The notes under the pieces are model-generated. The model did not search any database, had not been told where the DNA came from, and was given only the letters and a program-made list of their open reading frames with translations. Source: Pelargonium nanum (Eukaryota > Streptophyta > Magnoliopsida > Geraniales > Geraniaceae). From it: a stretch of DNA of 26,396 nt. Positions 20,123 through 26,396 of this stretch are shown in pieces. A program made the translations under genes and the position numbers. Each line of letters starts with the position of its first letter. The first letter of the stretch is position 1. The stretch lies in assembly GCA_036897485.1 (NCBI GenBank), contig JAYMTF010001096.1, positions 1 through 26,396 of the forward strand. The letters run 5' to 3'.

Positions 20123-20539
20123 CTAATGCCAGTGTTGTGGCATCAGTTTCCAACGCTGAGCCAAATCTTCAAATCTTTTCTTCCACCCAGCAGCTGCAGC
20201 TGCAGAACGACGTTTATTTTTTTCGAGTTCGAGTATCTTCAAGGTTAGGTCGCGAACCTCATTACGCTCGCTTTCCATAATGGACTTCCTATCGCTGTTC
20301 AGACACGATATTAAATGTTTTAGTTGCTTCAGTTCGTTCTCCATAACTAACTTATCTAGTCGCAACGCCTCCTTCTCTTCCATCAATTGTTGTATCTGAA
20401 CCTTCATGCCTTCTTCTCGTGCTATTAAAACCTCCTCCACATCGTCAAAATGCTGTGATCGAAAAGCATTCCGCAACAACTGCATCAGCTTGGGGACGCT
20501 AGTAGTCGGAAGTACAGGTGTTCGGCCATTATTAGCCAT
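20123..20539 (-). CDS. Small coiled-coil protein, unknown function
   Basis: The frame is 138 residues from a true ATG, directly behind a strong splice acceptor (tttttccgcag, 11 nt before the ATG). The N-terminus MANNGRTPVLPTTSVPKLM leads into FDDVEEVLIAREEGMKVQ and then a charged heptad-rich stretch from about residue 35 to 112 (QQLMEEKEALRLDKLVMENE, LKQLKHLISCL, RDLTLKILELEKNKRR), clearly a coiled coil. A run of alanines (SAAAAAGWKKRFEDLAQRW) follows and the protein ends soon after. The codon pattern is clean, with no break. It lies 190 bp behind the membrane-protein ORF on the same strand and has no TATA box of its own that I can see, so it may be the second product of that transcript. I do not recognise the family. 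Confidence 0.6.
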   Translation of the reverse strand: MANNGRTPVLPTTSVPKLMQLLRNAFRSQHFDDVEEVLIAREEGMKVQIQQLMEEKEALRLDKLVMENELKQLKHLISCLNSDRKSIMESERNEVRDLTLKILELEKNKRRSAAAAAGWKKRFEDLAQRWKLMPQHWH

Positions 20540-20727
20540 AAAAGACTATGCTGCGGAAAAAGCCAAAAACCATATAATCGTACACTGAGAATGCAGAATG
20601 TGTGCAAATGCTCCAATCGGACACTGATGCAAAGCACTAAAAGTGCTTGTAATATGACGTGGATGTACACAAGAATCCAATCACATATGTCACCCCAAAA
20701 AAGCGAATGGAAACTAAATCCCCAAAA

Positions 20728-21030
20728 TCACGACCAAAAAAGCTTCATTGTAACACTGTGTGGTCGATGTGACCACATTTGAAGAACCCTTGCTGTTAAC
20801 GCGGAATTAAAAAAAAAACCCACAAACAATATCAAATCAGAGGACAGAAACTGCGGTACAGCCAGACCTAACAATCCAAACAAGCAAGCAATAAACGCTA
20901 ACCACAACGAATGAAGGGAATGTAGTTGTATGTAAGGATGCAGCGGAAAAGATGACAATAAACCGAAAAGTGCACCGCATGAATAAAGCAAGATAATTCC
21001 CACAAATACAGATGTAAATGCAGATTTCAT
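20728..21030 (-). CDS. Small membrane protein, unknown function
   Basis: A true ATG opens a 100-residue frame with three likely membrane segments: residues 5-28 (FTSVFVGIILLYSCGALFG), 42-62 (LWLAFIACLFGLLGLAVPQF) and 65-79 (DLILFVGFFFNSALT). A short basic tail follows (ARVLQMWSHRPHS). It is the first ATG after an apparent 5'-UTR intron (donor TTTCAG|GTACGA at 21161, acceptor aaattcag at 21044), which supports a real start. A shadow frame overlaps upstream. I know no family with this pattern. The alternatives are a chance hydrophobic frame or the remnant of a longer membrane protein. Confidence 0.45.
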   Translation of the reverse strand: MKSAFTSVFVGIILLYSCGALFGLLSSFPLHPYIQLHSLHSLWLAFIACLFGLLGLAVPQFLSSDLILFVGFFFNSALTARVLQMWSHRPHSVTMKLFWS

Positions 21031-21043
21031 GTCGACTTACAAA

Positions 21044-21161
21044 CTGAATTTGACGTACAACACAACAAAGTGCCACAAAAATCACCCGAATATTATATTT
21101 GTTTTGCGATGGGAGTTTGATTTACGTTTTGGATACTGGTGATGAGGGAAACTGTTCGTAC
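21044..21161 (-). other. Candidate 5'-UTR intron
   Basis: 118 bp from GTACGA to aaattcag on the minus strand, between a TATA box and the membrane-protein ATG. The leader exon would be about 80 nt. Confidence 0.4.
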
Positions 21162-21263
21162 CTGAAATATTGGACGCAACGCCGAAGTCCGAGCTGCTAA
21201 ATCGGAATAGATGAGAAACTTATCTGCCACGCCGCACGTCGATTAGAGTTTATTGAAGCAAGG

Positions 21264-21271
21264 AATTTATA
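21264..21271 (-). promoter_or_regulatory. Candidate TATA box of the membrane/coiled-coil unit
   Basis: TATAAATT on the minus strand, about 100 nt above the donor of the proposed 5'-UTR intron. The A/C-rich leader CTTCAATAAACTCTAATCG follows at the expected start-site distance. Confidence 0.45.
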
Positions 21272-21836
21272 GCGACTTTTTGCACGATCGGTATGGGTGG
21301 GAAGGGGTTGGGCATTAAATGGATGGGTGTAGGATTAAAAGATGCTGACGTGGCTGGCCAATTTGGTGACGTTACCATAAAACCGGAAAGTGGATTAATC
21401 GGTTTTTCAAAGTGTATGTTTGGAAAACAAAATTGATATGGGGTTCGATATATTGAAAGTGTGAGAAGCTGTTAGGAACGAAGGGGGCATGGCAATTATG
21501 TGGAAGAACCACAATCTGATAGCGGCTGGATCGGAGATGAAGACCACATTAATTCAAGTGTTCGTTGAGGTACCCTTAAGTACGGATTGTGATTTTCATT
21601 TGGGTCATGAGTATCGGAAATATGTGAACCCTAACCTTTTCCCAATATCGGTGTGTCACTCACTATTTCGCCGACAATATATTCAGATGTCCAACATGTG
21701 ATAGTATTACGTTATCGTATGTGATATTCAAATTTCACGTGCAGGGGAAGAACCCGTAAATGTCTGCTAAATTGAAGAAGGGTTAAAAAAGTGATTGACG
21801 GATGAAATGGACGGTATTATGTTTTATTTGTACGTG
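21272..21836. other. Upstream flank; no gene recognised
   Basis: This is the presumed promoter region of the minus-strand unit. A plus-strand frame at 21489-21701 (MAIMWKNHNLIAAGSEMK...) has no recognisable motif. Confidence 0.3.
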
Positions 21837-22585
21837 TTAGAGGGTGTTTGTCTAAGCTTATAAGCTGGTCAAAAGTGCTTCTGAGCACTAAAACAACTAT
21901 TTTTCTCGAGTTACCTATTTAGTAAATTTAAAAGTTATTATAAGTTCGTGCTTATGAAAAAAAAACATACGCTGGGGTACCCAGCTTCTCATGTTTTAGC
22001 TTATAAGCACCCAAAAATAACTTGAAATTGAGCAATAAAAAGTCATTTATGCTCTTTTAGTTTTAAGTTATAAAAAAATGAAGGAAAAAAATCATATTTT
22101 TGTTATTTCATATCCGATTTGTGTGATTTTCATGTCAATTTCGTACAAAAATTCATTAAAAGTATGACTGTGTCTAAAAAAATTTAGCTATTAATTTTTT
22201 ATATACAAAATTCGAGATTTTCCAATTATGCATTCATAATAAAAGAAGAAAAAGTAGACAAATATGAAGGAAAAATATCATAAGTTTGTATTATGAATTT
22301 CAATTTTGAGAATTTTTTAAATATTCTCATGAATATGTCGCAATTAACGTGATGATTTGAAGAAAGAAATTCACCCAAAATAAAATTATTAACGTCTTTT
22401 ATAGTCAATTTGACATTATATACGGCTTATCAGCAATTTTTAACCAAACATTGCAAGTTCCTATCAGCACTCTCTTACCAAATAGGTAAGACCTTATTGT
22501 TTAAAAGAGCAAGAGCTCATTAATGCTTATAAGCTTTACTTGTTGAGCAGCTATTTTTTGAGAAGCTAATTCCAACACCCTCTTA
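21837..22585. mobile_element. PIF/Harbinger-like MITE with TTA duplication
   Basis: The element itself is 21840-22582 (743 bp). It begins GAGGGTGTTTG and ends CCAACACCCTC, so the termini are inverted over about 10 bases. TTA flanks both ends (21837-21839 and 22583-22585), the size and sequence typical of PIF/Harbinger (Tourist-like) insertions. Subterminal copies of AGCTTATAAGC or close forms occur near 21855, 21995 and 22525. The interior is AT-rich and non-coding. Confidence 0.75.
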
Positions 22586-23062
22586 ATTGTAATGGGTGCG
22601 AACCTGTGATCCACAAAATACGTGTTTTCTTCATATACGTCGGAGTCGATGTAGAAGATTTATTTGTTAGGTATGAACACCATTAAATGTAAGATAAGTT
22701 GTCCTTCGCAAGGGCGGAATTTATAATTGAAGCAAAGAGTCAGATTATAACCGTTGACGAAATTGGTAATAAAAGTTGCATCGGTTTGACTATTCAGGAA
22801 GTGTTGGGTACATAATGGTGGACATACTTGAACCTACCGGGGTACACAAATTAAAATAATACAAATAATTATTAAACACTAATTGCGTAATAACATAGAT
22901 TGCGCGGTGTTTGTGCACAAGTCAACAACACTTAACAATACAACATAGCGTTCTATAAAAGAAAACATGTTGGCATCAACAAACACGAAACAATAACAAG
23001 GAGCCCATAAAGGAATACGTAATAGATTGGAAGAGATAGAAACATCAGTCATCGTACGTTTG
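22586..23062. other. Short intergenic gap
   Basis: 3' flank of the minus-strand ORF that ends at 23063. No gene or clear repeat is seen. Confidence 0.3.
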
Positions 23063-24094
23063 TCAAGATCGGACGGTACATGAGAAGTAGTTGTCGTTGA
23101 TTATTGCCTCTCGGATCTCGTGAGGGTATAGGTTTGATAAGACCGCGACCTTCGTTCTGTTATGGGTGGTTTGCAAATATTGCATGGTGTATCTACTACA
23201 ATGAGGTAGTGTAATAGCAGCGTCTGCGACCTCAACGGCAACGTCTGACATGACCATAATGTCTGGTTCGTAAGTTTTAACCATGGCTACTATGAGCTGT
23301 TGGTTTCCAATGTTACTAATCCCTTTTACGTTCCAAATAATAATTTTTAAAGAAGGCCTAGTTACCCGGCAGGAATATCCGACCTCCCTCCGCGAGATAC
23401 GGTGTTGGGTAGCAACGGAAGAGGGGGAAAAACCACCGGTTACATCAAAACAGTACCGGTCATGGTAGAAACGGATGCGGTGGAAGGTAACGCGTATAGT
23501 TAATCGGTCGCAGGTTCTGAATGTAAGCATCCTACAAAGGGACTCGTCACCACGCCATATAATAGGGATGAGAGCCGTATCACCGTTTTCTGGAGGACTT
23601 AACATTGCCCATCTGAAGGGCTTCGTCTCAAACATAGTCAATAGATCATAGGGCGTCAGAGGCTCAATACCGTAGAGATGAAATTGACCATTACAGAGAC
23701 CATGCAAATCATGCAAGCGGTCTCGAAGAATGAGTTTAAACGCTCGAAGATAAGTCAAGTACCGAAGACCAAACTCTTTCAAAACACTATAATGATAGGC
23801 ATACCACAGAACCATATACATATACTTAAAATAAGCCCATATATTGTTCGGGACTTCGCTGGCGCTCGGGAAAATTTCAGTACATTGTTTCCCATGCAAG
23901 GCAAAAACATCACCGGCAGTTTGAATATGTAAACCGTACCTGGGCCATAGTAGCTTCGGAGCCTCACTTATGAAACCGAGTCCGCGAACAACATCGGCCT
24001 CGTGTAAAGTGTATTGCAAAGGTTCTGGTCCTGGCGAATCTAAATCGTGAAGCACAAGAAACGAATGAATGAGGTCGTCTACGTAGGAGTCCAT
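23063..24094 (-). CDS. Orphan protein ending in a LINE-type endonuclease N-terminus
   Basis: A single open frame of 343 residues from the ATG at 24094. The frame is open two codons further up from a TTG, but ATG GAC TCC is the likely start. Residues 1 to about 245 form a globular part I do not recognise (DSYVDDLIHSFLVLHDLD, EADVVRGLGFISEAPKLLW, LYGIEPLTPYDLLTMFETKP). From about residue 247 it reads SLKIIIWNVKGISNIGN, then MVKTYEPDIMVMSDVAVEV and TKVAVLSNLYPHEIREAIIN. This is the start of an exonuclease-endonuclease-phosphatase domain of the LINE type (canonical IxxWNxRG with the metal-binding Asn, then a PDIxxLxET strand). The Glu position reads Asp here (MSDV). The ORF stops after about 95 of the usual 230 residues, so the nuclease is incomplete. 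With a TATA box nearby and no breaks it looks like an intact, transcribable unit. It may be a hybrid made by LINE insertion or a co-opted gene. Confidence 0.6.
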   Translation of the reverse strand: MDSYVDDLIHSFLVLHDLDSPGPEPLQYTLHEADVVRGLGFISEAPKLLWPRYGLHIQTAGDVFALHGKQCTEIFPSASEVPNNIWAYFKYMYMVLWYAYHYSVLKEFGLRYLTYLRAFKLILRDRLHDLHGLCNGQFHLYGIEPLTPYDLLTMFETKPFRWAMLSPPENGDTALIPIIWRGDESLCRMLTFRTCDRLTIRVTFHRIRFYHDRYCFDVTGGFSPSSVATQHRISRREVGYSCRVTRPSLKIIIWNVKGISNIGNQQLIVAMVKTYEPDIMVMSDVAVEVADAAITLPHCSRYTMQYLQTTHNRTKVAVLSNLYPHEIREAIINDNYFSCTVRS

Positions 24095-24193
24095 ATACAA
24101 ACGACCAGGACCTGCGTTAGTGACTCAAACAAAGAAACTCTGTGTATTGAAGGAATATGGAGGGTGAGTGCAGCTAATACAGAAAGGTATGTC

Positions 24194-24201
24194 TATTTAT
24201 A
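24194..24201 (-). promoter_or_regulatory. TATA box of the endonuclease-fusion ORF
   Basis: TATAAATA on the minus strand, 100 nt above the ATG. With initiation about 30 nt downstream, near ACTCACCCTC at 24160-24169, the leader would be about 70 nt. Confidence 0.55.
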
Positions 24202-24922
24202 ATATAAAATTATGAATTTTTTAAAGCACTACACGTTGCCCTAATTTGAGAGAGATGGGCCAGGTTTTGTAATTGCACGGCCACACGGATGAGCCGTGCA
24301 CAACGTATATGTTGGCCCCTATATCTCGTCTTGGTACGACACAAATACAAACACGAACTACGCAGTACAAAATGAAACATGTACGAAATATGTTTTGTTT
24401 CATAAAAATAAAAAGACGAATGTTTGTTTAAGATAACAATTGTTGTGGACGGGAATTTTACTTTGTATTTGCAATTTCTTTACATTTTATGTTACATGGA
24501 TTTAATAGTACAAGTGAAACTGTTAAGAGTGGATAATGAATAAGTGTTAAAATTTTAAATTATTATGTATTATAACAAGTGTGTGCAATTTGTTAGTGTT
24601 TAAATCATGAACTTTTGCACTCAACAAAGCGTAATTATTATTCGAACTTCACTCTAATCGATAAATGTAACTACTTATATTATAATATTTATATATACCA
24701 ATTGTTTATCCTAAACATTTTCATTCGTTATGGCAAATGACATGGGAAAATACATGTGTGCTCCCTCCTCATTTAGAAAATTACATAAGATAAATAGCGG
24801 TTGAGTCCAATTATACATAAAATAAAGTTGTTTGTTTCAATATTGATTTTATAGCAAACAAATACCAGAAACATTTAATCCCACTTAATATAGAGAAAAT
24901 ACTACAAGTATTACATGTTTGA
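24202..24922. other. AT-rich upstream flank
   Basis: Very AT-rich. A minus-strand frame of 60 codons at 24221-24403 has no motif. No gene is supported. Confidence 0.35.
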
Positions 24923-25030
24923 ATCGCATGTATCATTGAAATGGGTATGCACCGTACTATTTTTTTCATATATGACATCGCATAAATCATTCAAATGAGT
25001 ATGCATCTTACGAGTTTTTTCATATATGAC
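24923..25030. repeat. 54-bp tandem duplication
   Basis: Two abutting 54-bp units, 24923-24976 and 24977-25030. Both start atcgcat and end ttttttcatatatgac. By eye 46 of 54 positions match without gaps, so the duplication is not recent. Confidence 0.85.
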
Positions 25031-26260
25031 ATTCAGAAGTGGCGTAAAACTACGCTATAAAATATAATGGCAGGCCTTAATAGTGAGTAATAAGATAATC
25101 AAAATTAAAATAAACAGTCCAAAATAGATGGAGAAAATTTGTTCAGTTAATAAATACAAATCGATCGTGTTTCTAAATGAATACTCGAACAGGCGTAGAT
25201 TATTAAACGAAGTAAATGATAAGGACAAGTTGTTTTTGTTTTAATTGACATTTGTATTAAAACATATGAATCCCGATAGACTGTAGTAGGAAATAGAGCA
25301 AGGAAGAAAAGAACAAATACAAGTATAACATGATCGAAGAAAATATTGAATTATATAATTACTGACCGTATAGAAAATTCGTAATAAAACACATAGACCC
25401 CCCCGCCCGCCAGACTAACAATGTGAAAGAGAAAAGTCATACATCACGTATATCGCAGCTAATTATTTTACTGAAATTTAAGCGTATTGGTATTGTATAC
25501 GCTTGCTATGCGGATACGCTTGGTCTCTCATGACTCATGAGTAACATTGACCCAAAACACGTGCATACACATTATGCAAGAAGTTTGTACAGTGACTTGT
25601 CAAGAGTGATTGTTCATTTCAGTCAGAGAACTTCTGGCCTATCACCTCAATCACCTTTTTAATGTGATGGACGTATGCCAGGTTATGTCGGCGGCTGATG
25701 TCATAAATATTGCACACAAGTTACAAGGTTTTGAAAACAACACCGTCGGGCGAGCGTTACAGATCCAGCGGTACGCTTCTGTATTTATCTTCATAGACGC
25801 ATAGGATCGAAACCAGCATAACGCAATATAGTAGTCATTTTGCAAGATGATTCCGAATATATCGTTTCACAATATTGCGCACATAGTATAGGAAAGAAAT
25901 ATTTGTTATAAAATGCAAACTCAAATACAGATTTAATGGGTATATATTTTCAAAGCGTCAATTAGTGCATGCATTTAGGAAACGAGATATACATTAAGTT
26001 TAAGCAGAATCTCGAGTTCTGGAAACTTTATATTATGTACGTATAAGATTTGCGCAAAATTGGCAAACAGACGTAAAATAATGAATATGAAAGTAGCATT
26101 TGTGTTATGATTTATTGAAGTACGAGGAAGAAATATGATTTGTTGTAAATCAAATAACATGAGTTCAAATTTAGGAAAACTATGGACAGTATAGACATTT
26201 GATATAACAATAAAGGGTATAAAAGTCAAATGAGTTTCCTAGTACTTGAGAAAATTAATA
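25031..26260. other. AT-rich stretch, no gene recognised
   Basis: Includes a C-rich run (acccccccgcccgcc) near 25397. Overlapping frames of about 64 codons on both strands occur at 25610-25845, and the plus reading RELLAYHLNHLFNVMDVCQV is not recognised. Nothing firm is seen. Confidence 0.3.
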
Positions 26261-26284
26261 CGTCGGATTCTAAAATCACACCTC

Positions 26285-26396
26285 CCCCATGGGATTTGAG
26301 ATTCCCATGTATGTGGGATAATTACTCTACGTGGGACAGTTATTATCCCACTAACTTTGATTGAATATTTTCGAAAAGGGAATAATACCCTAGTGA
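26285..26396. repeat. Hairpin-rich, MITE-like edge (partial)
   Basis: Two inverted repeats lie close together. CATGGGA is mirrored by TCCCATG at about 26290-26311, and GGGATAAT by ATTATCCC at about 26319-26351. Stacked hairpins built on 'TGGGATAA' recall the ends of plant MITEs. The element would continue past the window, and no terminus or target duplication can be tested. Confidence 0.35.

Noticed and set aside
24095-24100. TTG as start of the endonuclease-fusion ORF
   Set aside because: A proper ATG follows two codons later; non-ATG starts are unlikely in a plant nuclear gene.

Overview
The window looks like repeat-rich, AT-rich nuclear DNA of a flowering plant, probably a eudicot. The signs are short exons with GT-AG introns, TATA boxes of plant type, a plant-only transposon-protein family, and non-autonomous hAT and PIF/Harbinger elements. 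I see no bacterial operon, rRNA, tRNA or CRISPR.

Layout. 1-650: AT-rich repeat ending in a hAT-like terminal motif. 1655-2.83 kb (+): a 'putative plant transposon protein' reading frame. 3850-6853 (-): copy 1 of a multi-exon gene that joins a plant-mobile-type N-terminal domain (MGFG...GRILGIP), a polar linker and a Ulp1/C48 SUMO-protease-like C-terminal domain; it carries a frameshift and an internal stop. 7-11.2 kb: no gene recognised apart from a possible small Ulp1-like scrap near 10.66 kb. 11196-15553 (-): copy 2 of the same family, with the same intron positions and no stop in any exon I could place. 16575-17167: a 593-bp hAT-type MITE with a perfect 8-bp target duplication. 17.2-20.1 kb: AT-rich, no gene seen. 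20123-21271 (-): a TATA box, a 5'-UTR intron, a 100-residue membrane protein and a coiled-coil protein in one apparent transcription unit. 21840-22582: a 743-bp PIF/Harbinger-like MITE flanked by TTA. 23063-24201 (-): a TATA box and an intact single-exon ORF that ends in the first part of a LINE-type endonuclease fold. 24.2-26.4 kb: AT-rich, with a 54-bp tandem duplication and a hairpin-rich, MITE-like edge.

How the parts relate. Apart from the frame at 1.65 kb, every coding unit I can support is on the minus strand. The two Ulp1-family copies align exon by exon by eye (52/52 codons in the His-box exon; 38 residues before the catalytic region in both), so they are paralogues. In both, the protease catalytic residues look altered, yet copy 2 keeps open exons. 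Its linker carries a textbook SUMO-interacting motif, and the copy 1 linker carries a sumoylation consensus. A SUMO-binding, protease-dead transposon-derived protein is therefore the most interesting hypothesis here. All family assignments are by eye, without searches.
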